From contig NZ_JBLXCD010000002.1 in NCBI RefSeq assembly GCF_048265165.1, positions 558,001-622,000 of the forward strand: DNA of 64,000 nucleotides, read 5' to 3'. Shown piece by piece: positions 18,880 to 27,236 of the stretch (the first letter of the stretch is position 1; each line of letters opens with the position of its first letter). Below the pieces are notes generated by a model. It made no database searches. It was not told the origin of the DNA and saw nothing but the letters and a program-made list of their open reading frames with translations. The stretch is from Oceanospirillum sp048265165 (GTDB lineage: Bacteria; Pseudomonadota; Gammaproteobacteria; Pseudomonadales; Halomonadaceae). The position numbers and the translations under genes were made by a program.

Positions 18880-19767
18880 TCACGACACTTTTTTGTGGTT
18901 TGGACTCAGTTTCAGCTTTTTCTGTTCAGCCCGAACATTGATCAGATTACCACTAAACATAACGGCAGCCCCTACGAGCACCCAGATATCCACCGACTCC
19001 TGATAAAGCAGATAGCCAACACACATAATCAGAGGTAAACGTAGAAAATCCATCGGCACAACCACGGTTGCATCCGCCAGTTTAAATGCACGTGTCATGC
19101 AGTAATGAGCACTCATCGCCGTCACACCCACGAGAACGATCCAGGGCAACATCTCCCAACTTGGCCACTGCCAATCCAAAACGCTGGGTATCAGGCCAAA
19201 GGGCAGCTGCATCACCGTCATATAGAAGAGAATCGTCAACGGGGCATCCGTCGCCGATAAAGACTTGGTCTGAATGTAGGAGAAAGCGTAACCCACAGCT
19301 CCGGCCAGAACCGCCAGTGCAGCAGGGTTCATCCCTTGCGTCGAGGGTCTTAGAATCATCACCAGCCCCGTCAGCCCTAAAGCCAGAGCTGTCAGACGAG
19401 CTGGCGTCAACTTCTCGCCCAACAGAAAAAAAGCAAACAGAGCGGTCCAGACCGGAGTGGTGAACTCGATAGCGATCACCTCAGCCAGGGAGATATAAGC
19501 TAGCCCATAGAACCATCCATATTGCCCCGCATAGTGGGCTATATTCCTCAAACCATGACGCATCAGATGCTGCGTTTTCATCAGATGTAAACCCTGGTAT
19601 GAAATCAGAGCACTGATCAAAAAAACGCCGATAACACTGCGGAAGAAGAGAATATGGTAGGTTTCAAGCTCAGCGGAAAGCTCACGACCTGAAACTGCCA
19701 TCGCCATAAAGGAGAGCAGTGCGCCGGACATCCACAAGGCTGCCCGAACCGGTTTACTGAATTCCAT
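18880..19767 (-). CDS. DMT superfamily permease (two EamA domains)
   Basis: Inner-membrane transporter of the drug/metabolite superfamily; substrate unknown. 295 residues with about ten hydrophobic helices arranged as two EamA repeats: the first ends near the helix FTTPVWTALFAFFLLGE (about 105-121), the second near VVPMDFLRLPLIMCVGYLLYQE. A basic tail of Lys residues follows the last helix. Convergent with the methyltransferase gene with no spacer. Its relation to mnmE, 28 bases further on the same strand side, seems incidental. Confidence 0.85.
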   Translation of the reverse strand: MEFSKPVRAALWMSGALLSFMAMAVSGRELSAELETYHILFFRSVIGVFLISALISYQGLHLMKTQHLMRHGLRNIAHYAGQYGWFYGLAYISLAEVIAIEFTTPVWTALFAFFLLGEKLTPARLTALALGLTGLVMILRPSTQGMNPAALAVLAGAVGYAFSYIQTKSLSATDAPLTILFYMTVMQLPFGLIPSVLDWQWPSWEMLPWIVLVGVTAMSAHYCMTRAFKLADATVVVPMDFLRLPLIMCVGYLLYQESVDIWVLVGAAVMFSGNLINVRAEQKKLKLSPNHKKVS

Positions 19768-19795
19768 AACTTATCATCCTGACCCGGTTAGTGTC

Positions 19796-21172
19796 TTACT
19801 TACCAATACAGAAAGAGCCGAAGATCTTGCCCAGCAGATCATCGGCACTCATCTGCCCAGTGATCTCGCCCAAAGCCTGTTGCGCCATACGCAGGTCTTC
19901 GGCCAGTAATTCACCTGCCCCCATATTCAGCAGTTGATAGTGACCGTTATTGATAAATTCACTGGCCTGTTCCAGTGCATCCAGATGACGGCGCCGGGCA
20001 CTGAAACCACCTTCGGTACTGCCGGTATAACCCACGGTCTCTTTCAGGTGCTGCGTCAAATTATCCACACCCTCGCCGGAACGGGCACAAAGCCGGATCA
20101 CCGGTCGCTCTGTGGACAAATCAATACCTGCTGTTTCACCGCTCTGGTCAATCTTGTTGCGGACGACGGTTACCGGTACGGAGGGAGGCAGCTGGTCGAT
20201 AAACTCCGGCCACAAGGTATGGGGGTCGTTAACCTGAGTCGCGGTACTGTCGACAATCAGCAAAACACGGTCGGCCTGTTTGATCTCATTCCAGGCCCGT
20301 TCCACACCGATCTTCTCCACCTGATCCGGAGTTTCCCTGAGACCTGCGGTATCAACAATATGCAACGGCATACCATCAATATGAATCTGTTCCCGCAAGA
20401 CATCCCGGGTAGTTCCGGCAATATCCGTGACGATGGCGCTGTCTTTACCGGACAGGCAGTTCAGTAAGCTGGATTTACCGGCATTAGGACGCCCGGCGAT
20501 CACAACCGTCATGCCTTCCTGCATAAGAGCTCCCTGGCTGGCGCTATCTTGTACCTGCCGCAGCTCCTCTCGAATAGCATTAAGATCTGCCATTACTTTG
20601 CCGTCTGCCAGAAAATCGATCTCTTCCTCTGGAAAGTCGATCGCCGCTTCCACATATATCCGCAGGTTGGTTAACTTATCCACAAGCTGATGAACTTTCT
20701 CAGAAAAGGCACCCTGCAAAGAGCGTACTGCATTACGGGCTGCTTGCTCCGAAACACTATCGATCAGATCGGCAATCGCTTCGGCTTGAGCCAGATCCAT
20801 CTTATCATTCAGGAATGCCCGCTCAGAGAATTCACCGGGTCGAGCCATACGTACACCACAGGCTAAAACCCGTTTAAGCATCATATCCATAATGATGGGG
20901 CCGCCGTGACCTTGAAGCTCGAGCACATCTTCGCCGGTAAAAGAGTTGGGGCCAGGGAAATAAAGAGCGATACCTTCATCCATGACACCGCCATCTTCAT
21001 TATAAAAAGGGCCGTAATGGGCATAGCGGGGTTTCGGTATAACGCCAAGTAGCTGTTCAGCCAATAAGGCAGATTTTGGTCCAGAGACGCGAATAATACC
21101 CACGCCACCACGACCAGGGGGTGTTGCCTGTGCAGCGATCGTATCAATGGTGTATGCAGCGCTCTGTGTCAT
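19796..21172 (-). CDS. mnmE: tRNA modification GTPase MnmE
   Basis: GTPase partner of MnmG for wobble-uridine modification of tRNA. From the ATG at 21172 the protein is 458 residues (454 in E. coli) and starts MTQSAAYTIDTIAAQATPPG, the family N-terminus. The longer frame upstream uses a TTG and adds unrelated residues. P-loop GRPNAGKS at 227-234, then DTAGLRET, and the C-terminal CIGK whose Cys is essential in the family. Located next to yidC as usual. Confidence 0.96.
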   Translation of the reverse strand: MTQSAAYTIDTIAAQATPPGRGGVGIIRVSGPKSALLAEQLLGVIPKPRYAHYGPFYNEDGGVMDEGIALYFPGPNSFTGEDVLELQGHGGPIIMDMMLKRVLACGVRMARPGEFSERAFLNDKMDLAQAEAIADLIDSVSEQAARNAVRSLQGAFSEKVHQLVDKLTNLRIYVEAAIDFPEEEIDFLADGKVMADLNAIREELRQVQDSASQGALMQEGMTVVIAGRPNAGKSSLLNCLSGKDSAIVTDIAGTTRDVLREQIHIDGMPLHIVDTAGLRETPDQVEKIGVERAWNEIKQADRVLLIVDSTATQVNDPHTLWPEFIDQLPPSVPVTVVRNKIDQSGETAGIDLSTERPVIRLCARSGEGVDNLTQHLKETVGYTGSTEGGFSARRRHLDALEQASEFINNGHYQLLNMGAGELLAEDLRMAQQALGEITGQMSADDLLGKIFGSFCIGK

Positions 21173-21314
21173 GGCCAAAATCCCCATAATAATCTTAGTG
21201 TTGAACAACAATAGTCAGGCTTAAATCGAAATACCGAATAATACTCAAACCGCTTATTGTATGCTTATACTGAAGCTGCCTGAATAATCTAAAACAGGTT
21301 GTGGGTAAAACGAA

Positions 21315-21336
21315 AAAAGCCCCCGAAGGGGCTTTT
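21315..21336 (-). terminator. Terminator of the rpmH-rnpA-yidC operon
   Basis: Perfect 9-bp stem AAAAGCCCC/GGGGCTTTT (21315-21323 with 21328-21336) around a 4-base loop, with a T-run on the minus strand. It lies 21 bases after the yidC stop and separates yidC from mnmE. Confidence 0.9.
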
Positions 21337-21357
21337 CAAGCAAAAAATTAGCTGATG

Positions 21358-23031
21358 CTAAGCTTTTGCTTTTTTATCATCATCACCGCTGCCACTTTCA
21401 ATACGCTTGGTAATCACATATTGCTGAGCAATAGACAGTACGTTATTCACAACCCAGTACAGAACCAGACCTGCAGGGAACCACAGGAAGAATACTGTAA
21501 AGACAACAGGTAGTGCCTTCATCAACTTCGCCTGCATTGGATCAGGAGGTGTTGGGTTCAGTAGCTGCTGAATAAACATGGATGCGCCCATAATAATCGG
21601 CAATACGAAGTACGGATCTTTCACTGACAAGTCTTCAATCCAAAGCATAAACGGCGCATGACGCAGTTCTACACTTTCCATTAGCATCCAGTACAGTGCG
21701 ATAAATACCGGCATCTGAATCAGAATTGGCAGACAACCACCGATGGGATTGATCTTCTCTTTCTTGTACAGCTCCATCATCGCCTGAGACATCTTCTGAC
21801 GATCTTCGCCGTACTTTTCTTTCATCCGCTGCAGTTCCGGACCGACGCGGCGCATATTCGCCATGGAGCGATATGCAGATGCAGACAGATGGAAGAATGC
21901 CGCCTTAATCATCACGGTCAGGATAATAATTGACCAGCCCCAGTTACCCAGGAAACCATGAAGCAGGTTGAGCATCCAGAACAAAGGTTGTGCGATAAAC
22001 CAGAGCCAACCGAAATCAACGGTCAGCTCCAGGTTTGGAGCTGCTGATTCCAGCTGTTCCTGTACCTTAGGGCCAACATATAAGTTGCTGCCAAAAGTAG
22101 TCTGCTCACCAGGTTGCAGAACCGTCTCAGGGCTGGAGAAACCTACGATATTATCACCCCGGGATGTGCTCCGGGTGCTGTACTCCTGTTTGACATTCTG
22201 ATCAGGAATCCAGGCACTGACAAAGTAGTGCTGGATCATCGCAACCCAACCACCTACTGATTCACGCTTAACATCTGCTTCCTGAATATCTTCAAACTTG
22301 ATTTTTTCGTATTTCTCATTAACCGTAGAAATAGCAGCCCCCAGATAGGAGACCATGCCCATGCCTTCAGCCTGAGTCGGATCTGGTGAGTTATCACGCT
22401 TTAATTGAGCAAAGTAATAACCGGACCAGGTTTCGCTACTGGCATTATTAACAAGGTACTCAACACGAATGTTGTAACTGTCCCGTTGCAAGGTGAAGCG
22501 CTTGGTGATTTGCACTCCGGTGCTCTGAACATAATTCAGATCAACCTGAAGACTGTTTTCACCTTCCGTTAGTTCATAGGTGGTTTTTTCTGCGCTGAAC
22601 AGAGGACGACCGCCGCGGGAAGCGTCTGGGCCATTGACACCAGCCAGACCGCTTTGTGCAACATAAGTACGGACTTTACTACGTTCCAGCAAAACGAAAG
22701 GGGTATTCGAAGTACTCACCTGAGCCAGATGCTGCGGGAGTGCTGCAAAAACGATGTCACCGCCTTTTGGATCGATACGAAGATCCAATACGTTGGTACG
22801 TACTTCAATCAGGGAAGTACTGGCTTCTGACGTGTTAGGCAAGTCGCCACGGGTAGAATTCTGGGGGATATCTTCCTGGACCAGATCATTCGCTGACGAT
22901 GCTTCAGATGGAAGAGTATTCTGTACCACAGGAGCCTGAGCTTGTGGGCCATAATCTTTATTCCACTGAACCACCATCAGATAAGATACTAAGGCCAGGG
23001 AGATGATCAAAAATAAACGTTTCACGTCCAT
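21358..23031 (-). CDS. yidC: Membrane protein insertase YidC
   Basis: Inserts and folds inner-membrane proteins such as subunit c of ATP synthase. 557 residues (548 in E. coli). N-terminal membrane anchor (about 6-22), a large periplasmic beta domain (about 60-330), then the conserved five-helix insertase core with FFHLSASAYRSMANMRR, NPIGGCLPILIQMPVFIALY and NPTPPDPMQAKLMKALPV. Ends with a short charged tail. The 110-base spacer to rnpA contains no yidD. Confidence 0.97.
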   Translation of the reverse strand: MDVKRLFLIISLALVSYLMVVQWNKDYGPQAQAPVVQNTLPSEASSANDLVQEDIPQNSTRGDLPNTSEASTSLIEVRTNVLDLRIDPKGGDIVFAALPQHLAQVSTSNTPFVLLERSKVRTYVAQSGLAGVNGPDASRGGRPLFSAEKTTYELTEGENSLQVDLNYVQSTGVQITKRFTLQRDSYNIRVEYLVNNASSETWSGYYFAQLKRDNSPDPTQAEGMGMVSYLGAAISTVNEKYEKIKFEDIQEADVKRESVGGWVAMIQHYFVSAWIPDQNVKQEYSTRSTSRGDNIVGFSSPETVLQPGEQTTFGSNLYVGPKVQEQLESAAPNLELTVDFGWLWFIAQPLFWMLNLLHGFLGNWGWSIIILTVMIKAAFFHLSASAYRSMANMRRVGPELQRMKEKYGEDRQKMSQAMMELYKKEKINPIGGCLPILIQMPVFIALYWMLMESVELRHAPFMLWIEDLSVKDPYFVLPIIMGASMFIQQLLNPTPPDPMQAKLMKALPVVFTVFFLWFPAGLVLYWVVNNVLSIAQQYVITKRIESGSGDDDKKAKA

Positions 23032-23141
23032 GGGTATGCTCTTACCGGATTCGTGTTGAAAAATGAAATGCTATTTTGAGTGTGGCGCTGCTCTCTGGCA
23101 AGCCATACCAGGGATAAATCTTTGAAATAGCATCAGGATTG

Positions 23142-23564
23142 TTATTTTTCCGGACGAGGTTTCCGCTTACCACGAGATTTGTGGTCGGACTTTTGACCGG
23201 ATAGCTTCTTGCGGTGCAATGTCTCTAGCCTTTTCCAAGCCAAATTAAGCTGGTGAGCATATTCTTCTGAAGAGAGATCACTGAGACCCTTCTGGGTGAG
23301 TAAGACAAGATCCATCGCGGGCATCTGATGCTTATTCAACCGAAACGATTCACGGGTAAGGCGTCTGATCCGATTTCGATCAACTGCTCGACGAAGATTT
23401 TTTTTAGCCAGAATCTGGCCGATGCGAGGATGGGGCAGAGTATTGGGACGGGCAAGAATCATAAAACAACGACCAAACACTTTGATCTGGACGTCATCAA
23501 ATACGGAGCGGTAATCCCCGGCAGTCAGAAGTCTGACATCCCGGGGAAACCCGTAACTGGTCAT
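23142..23564 (-). CDS. rnpA: Ribonuclease P protein component
   Basis: Basic protein cofactor of RNase P, which matures the 5' end of tRNAs. 140 residues, slightly longer than the usual ~120 because of a basic Lys/Arg-rich C-terminal tail. The signature KKNLRRAVDRNRIRRLTRE (about 54-72) is the RNA-binding RNR motif. It begins 27 bases after the rpmH stop. Confidence 0.96.
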   Translation of the reverse strand: MTSYGFPRDVRLLTAGDYRSVFDDVQIKVFGRCFMILARPNTLPHPRIGQILAKKNLRRAVDRNRIRRLTRESFRLNKHQMPAMDLVLLTQKGLSDLSSEEYAHQLNLAWKRLETLHRKKLSGQKSDHKSRGKRKPRPEK

Positions 23565-23591
23565 CGTGCTAATAAATCAGCAAACCAGAAA

Positions 23592-23726
23592 TCAGGCACT
23601 CAGACGTACGCGGCCTTTGGCACGACGACGAGTGATGATTTTACGACCATTTTTAGTCGCCATACGAGCACGGAATCCGTGATTACGCTTGCGTTTCAGA
23701 ACGCTTGGTTGAAAAGTTCTTTTCAT
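23592..23726 (-). CDS. rpmH: 50S ribosomal protein L34
   Basis: 44-residue protein too short for many gene finders. Reads MKRTFQPSVLKRKRNHGF and ends in TRRRAKGRVRLSA on the minus strand, which is L34 throughout. It heads the rpmH-rnpA-yidC operon next to oriC, the classic arrangement. Confidence 0.98.
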   Translation of the reverse strand: MKRTFQPSVLKRKRNHGFRARMATKNGRKIITRRRAKGRVRLSA

Positions 23727-23795
23727 GACTGTATTCCCACACTTTCACTTTCAAAATGGCGCAGAAAGTGCGCCTAGTCTTTGATCAGGGCGGAG

Positions 23796-23824
23796 ATTCT
23801 AGAGAATAACGCCTGAGACTTCAA
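23796..23824 (-). promoter_or_regulatory. Sigma-70 promoter of rpmH-rnpA
   Basis: On the minus strand -35 TTGAAG (23819-23824), 17-base spacer, -10 TAGAAT (23796-23801), about 70 bases upstream of the rpmH ATG. Four and five of six consensus matches respectively. Confidence 0.6.
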
Positions 23825-24039
23825 ATATTTCCTGAAGAAAAAGTGGTTGTGCATAACTTTATTCGCCAAAAACTCTCCTTAGGTGCCTGAATTTTAAGCA
23901 TTAAGCAGCGGCTTTGCATCCTTAAAATCTTCTGCACGATGGTTAAGAGTTCTCTGCCAGTATTTTTAACTCAGGGGATTTTCACTGATTACTTGGTAGG
24001 AACTCCTGAAAGCTCTAAACAGAGCAGTTATCCAAGCTG

Positions 24040-24350
24040 TAAACAGAATCAATATAGATTTATTAAATAAAGAAAGATAATAGTAGTGATATATATAGAA
24101 GAAAGACTTTTCTGTGGATAAGCGACTGCAGCCCAGAGTATGGCTGATTTGGCTCATTGTATAACCCAGAAGATAAAAACCATTTTAATTGTCAGTATGC
24201 TCGGAGTGAGCTGTGGATAAAATTGCACCTTATACACATGCAAAATTATCCCTTGTTTACTCCCCAACGCTTAACCTAACCAGACGACCCTGTTATCCAC
24301 AGCTGTAAAAGCAATGAAATTGCCTGATATCATGCGCTGCATGTGGATAA
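24040..24350. other. Probable chromosomal replication origin oriC
   Basis: The 674-base rpmH-dnaA gap contains five DnaA boxes: TGTGGATAA at 24115-24123, 24212-24220 and 24342-24350, TTATCCACA at 24293-24301 and TTATACACA at 24230-24238. They adjoin a very AT-rich stretch (about 24040-24115), a candidate unwinding element. Position between rpmH and dnaA is that of the active Pseudomonas origin. The box nearest dnaA may also let DnaA repress its own gene. Bases 23825-24040 hold nothing recognised. Confidence 0.8.
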
Positions 24351-24400
24351 CCTAAGCCTTAACCGATAAAATGCTCCTTTGTTTTTCTTGGGGATCGACT

Positions 24401-25903
24401 GTGTCTTTAGCACTCTGGCAGAAATGCTTAGGTTACTTACAGGATGAGCTGCCTTCTCAGCAGTTTAATACCTGGATTCGCCCTCTTCAGGCTGATACTG
24501 AGGGGCAAAGTCTGAAACTGTTAGCACCTAACCGTTTTGTTCTCCAGTGGGTTTCCGATAAATATCTGGCGCGAATTTCTGAGCTGTTGAATGAGCTGAG
24601 TAATGATCAGCCACCGCAGCTTATTTTGGAGATTGGCAGTAAGCGAACGGTTTCTGCCCCTGAGGCAACGACACGACCTGTAACGCCTCCTGGTGTGATT
24701 GTCCGGACATCCCCGCCGCGGCCTCATTTTGTACAGGAGCCTGAGTCCTCAGCAGACACATCAGTCAAATTGACTTCTGTTTCGTCAACTTCCGGTAGAA
24801 GTGGAAATTCATCTACGCACAGCCCAGGTAATTCTTCAGTTAAACCTGAACGTACTGTGCAGGTTGACGGAGCCTTGAAACACCAGAGTGCTCTGAACCC
24901 TAATCACACTTTTGAAACCTTTGTAGAAGGTAAATCAAACCAGTTGGCCCGGGCTGCATCCCGTCAGGTTGCTGAAAACCCTGGTGGTGCTTATAACCCG
25001 TTGTTTCTGTATGGCGGGGTAGGCTTAGGTAAAACGCACCTTATGCATGCTGTGGGAAACTTTCTGGTACAGCAAAACCCCAATGCTAAGGTGATGTATC
25101 TCCACTCTGAACGTTTTGTAGCGGATATGGTGAAAGCGCTTCAGCTGAATGCAATTAATGATTTTAAACGTCTCTATCGCAGTGTGGATGCCCTGCTGAT
25201 TGATGATATTCAGTTTTTTGCCGGTAAAGAACGCTCGCAGGAAGAGTTTTTCCATACATTCAATGCTCTGCTTGAAGGCGGGCAGCAGATGATTCTGACC
25301 AGTGATCGTTTTCCAAAAGAGATCAGTGGTATGGAGGAGCGTTTAAAATCTCGCTTTGGTTGGGGTTTAACGGTGGCAATTGATCCCCCGGAGCTGGAAA
25401 CCCGGGTAGCAATTCTTAAAAAGAAAGCAGATCAGGCGAGAGTTTTGTTATCCGATGATGCTGCTTTCTTCATCGCCCAGAAAATTCGCTCTAATGTGCG
25501 GGATCTTGAAGGGGCTCTGAAAAAAGTGATTGCAGATTCTCACTTCAGAGGACAGCCCATCACCACTGACTTTATCCGGGAATCTCTGCGCGATCTGTTT
25601 GCGGTCCAGGATAAGCAGGTTGGTATCGATAATATTCAGCGTACTGTGGCGGAATACTACAGCATTAAAGTGCCGGATCTTTTATCGAAACGACGAAGCC
25701 GTTCGGTTGCCCGGCCACGTCAGGTAGCCATGGCATTGGCGAAAGAACTGACGAATCACAGTTATCCTGAGATTGGTGATGCTTTTGGCGGGCGTGATCA
25801 CACCACCGTTTTACATGCTTGTCGCAAAGTAAAAGAGTTACAGGAAGAGAATGCTGAGATCCGTGAGGACTACAAAAGTCTTTTAAGAGCGCTGACCAGC
25901 TAA
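24401..25903 (+). CDS. dnaA: Chromosomal replication initiator DnaA
   Basis: Binds DnaA boxes at oriC and opens the duplex. The start is taken as GTG at 24401 because GGGGA lies upstream at the right spacing and the product then begins MSLALWQKCLGYLQDELPS, the family N-terminus. An ATG-frame start at 24371 would add unrelated residues. 500 residues: domain I (1-80), a Ser/Thr/Pro-rich variable linker (80-170), AAA+ domain with Walker A GGVGLGKT at 205-212 and Walker B LLIDDIQF at 265-272, and the DNA-binding signature DHTTVLHACRKV near the end. Confidence 0.97.
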   Translation: MSLALWQKCLGYLQDELPSQQFNTWIRPLQADTEGQSLKLLAPNRFVLQWVSDKYLARISELLNELSNDQPPQLILEIGSKRTVSAPEATTRPVTPPGVIVRTSPPRPHFVQEPESSADTSVKLTSVSSTSGRSGNSSTHSPGNSSVKPERTVQVDGALKHQSALNPNHTFETFVEGKSNQLARAASRQVAENPGGAYNPLFLYGGVGLGKTHLMHAVGNFLVQQNPNAKVMYLHSERFVADMVKALQLNAINDFKRLYRSVDALLIDDIQFFAGKERSQEEFFHTFNALLEGGQQMILTSDRFPKEISGMEERLKSRFGWGLTVAIDPPELETRVAILKKKADQARVLLSDDAAFFIAQKIRSNVRDLEGALKKVIADSHFRGQPITTDFIRESLRDLFAVQDKQVGIDNIQRTVAEYYSIKVPDLLSKRRSRSVARPRQVAMALAKELTNHSYPEIGDAFGGRDHTTVLHACRKVKELQEENAEIREDYKSLLRALTS

Positions 25904-25998
25904 GCTGGATTCTCCCGGTGCCGAAAGAAAAACGAATTAAGTGTGTCTGAAGTGTTGAGCACTTCAACATCAGTTAAATTTTTATGGAATAGTCTGTT

Positions 25999-27111
25999 AT
26001 GAAATTTACCGTTTCCCGTGAAGCTCTGTTGCGACCGCTTCAGCTGTTGAATGGTGTTGTTGAGCGTCGTCAAACGCTCCCTGTGCTGTCTAATGTACTG
26101 GTTGTTGCGGACCCTCAGGGGCTGTCTTTGACGGGTACTGATCTGGAAGTGGAGATTCTGAGCCACTTATCTATTGATGGTGCCGTTGAAGTGCCGGGAG
26201 CGACCACGGTTCCAGCGAAGAAGCTTTTCGATATTTGTAAATCTCTTCCTGATCAGTCTCAGATTGAATTTTCCCTTCAGGATCAAAAGGTTATCATCCG
26301 TTCAGGCCGCAGCCGATTTTCTCTGTCCACACTTCCGGCAGCGGAATTCCCGAAAGTAGAAGAGAGTCAGCAGGATCTCTCTTTTGAGCTGACTCAGAAA
26401 GAGTTTAAGCGCCTGCTGGATCGCTCTTCCTTTGCTATGGCACAAAATGATGTGCGTTATTATTTGAACGGTTTACTGTTGGAGCTGAGTCCCGGCATGT
26501 TGCGCAGTGTTGCTACCGATGGCCACCGTTTGGCAACCTGTTCTTTGCCGATTGATCATGGTGCAACCAGTGTGGTTCGTTCGATTGTTCCTCACAAAGG
26601 TATCGTCGGTCTGGGTCGTTTGTTTGATGATTCAGACACACCAGTACAAGTGGTGTTGGGAAGCAATCATATCCGGGTTAAAACCGGTGACTATATTTTT
26701 ACCTCTAAACTGGTGGATGGTAAATTCCCGGATTATGAGCGTGTGATTCCACGAAATGGTAATAAGGTGGTTGTTGCTGACCGCCAAGAGTTACGCGAAG
26801 TTCTTCATCGAGCCTCCATTCTTTCTAATGAGAAATACCGTGGTGTTCGGCTTTGCCTGACAGATAGTAATCTTGAAGTCACAGCAAATAATCCGACTGA
26901 GCAGGAAGAGGCTGAAGAGAACATCAGTGTAAATTATCAGGGCGACTCTCTGGAAATTGGCTTTAACGTGACGTACGTTTTAGATGTGCTGGATGTCCTC
27001 AATAACGAGCAGATCAAGATTACGGTTTCGGATGCTAATAGTAGTGCTCTGATTGAAGAGTTTGGCACTGATGATGATTCTCTTTATGTTGTTATGCCTA
27101 TGCGCCTGTAA
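25999..27111 (+). CDS. dnaN: DNA polymerase III subunit beta (sliding clamp)
   Basis: Ring-shaped processivity clamp. 370 residues with the three-domain clamp fold; N-terminus MKFTVSREALLRPLQLLNGVVE and C-terminus YVVMPMRL, the residues that line the partner-binding pocket. 95 bases after dnaA on the same strand. Confidence 0.97.
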   Translation: MKFTVSREALLRPLQLLNGVVERRQTLPVLSNVLVVADPQGLSLTGTDLEVEILSHLSIDGAVEVPGATTVPAKKLFDICKSLPDQSQIEFSLQDQKVIIRSGRSRFSLSTLPAAEFPKVEESQQDLSFELTQKEFKRLLDRSSFAMAQNDVRYYLNGLLLELSPGMLRSVATDGHRLATCSLPIDHGATSVVRSIVPHKGIVGLGRLFDDSDTPVQVVLGSNHIRVKTGDYIFTSKLVDGKFPDYERVIPRNGNKVVVADRQELREVLHRASILSNEKYRGVRLCLTDSNLEVTANNPTEQEEAEENISVNYQGDSLEIGFNVTYVLDVLDVLNNEQIKITVSDANSSALIEEFGTDDDSLYVVMPMRL

Positions 27112-27170
27112 GATCTCGGGTGTCTAAATCGTATCATCATGCAGAACTTATTAGAGAAAGCTGCCTGTTT

Positions 27171-27197
27171 AAAGCCTTACCTAAGCGGTAAGGCTTT
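27171..27197 (+). terminator. Possible terminator or attenuator between dnaN and recF
   Basis: Perfect 10-bp stem AAAGCCTTAC/GTAAGGCTTT (27171-27180, 27188-27197) with a 7-base loop, followed by an AT-rich tail ATTTATTTT. It could partly stop the dnaA-dnaN transcript before recF. Confidence 0.6.
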
Positions 27198-27236
27198 ATT
27201 TATTTTCCCCGTCAGACTGATCAGAGGCCGAAGGAA

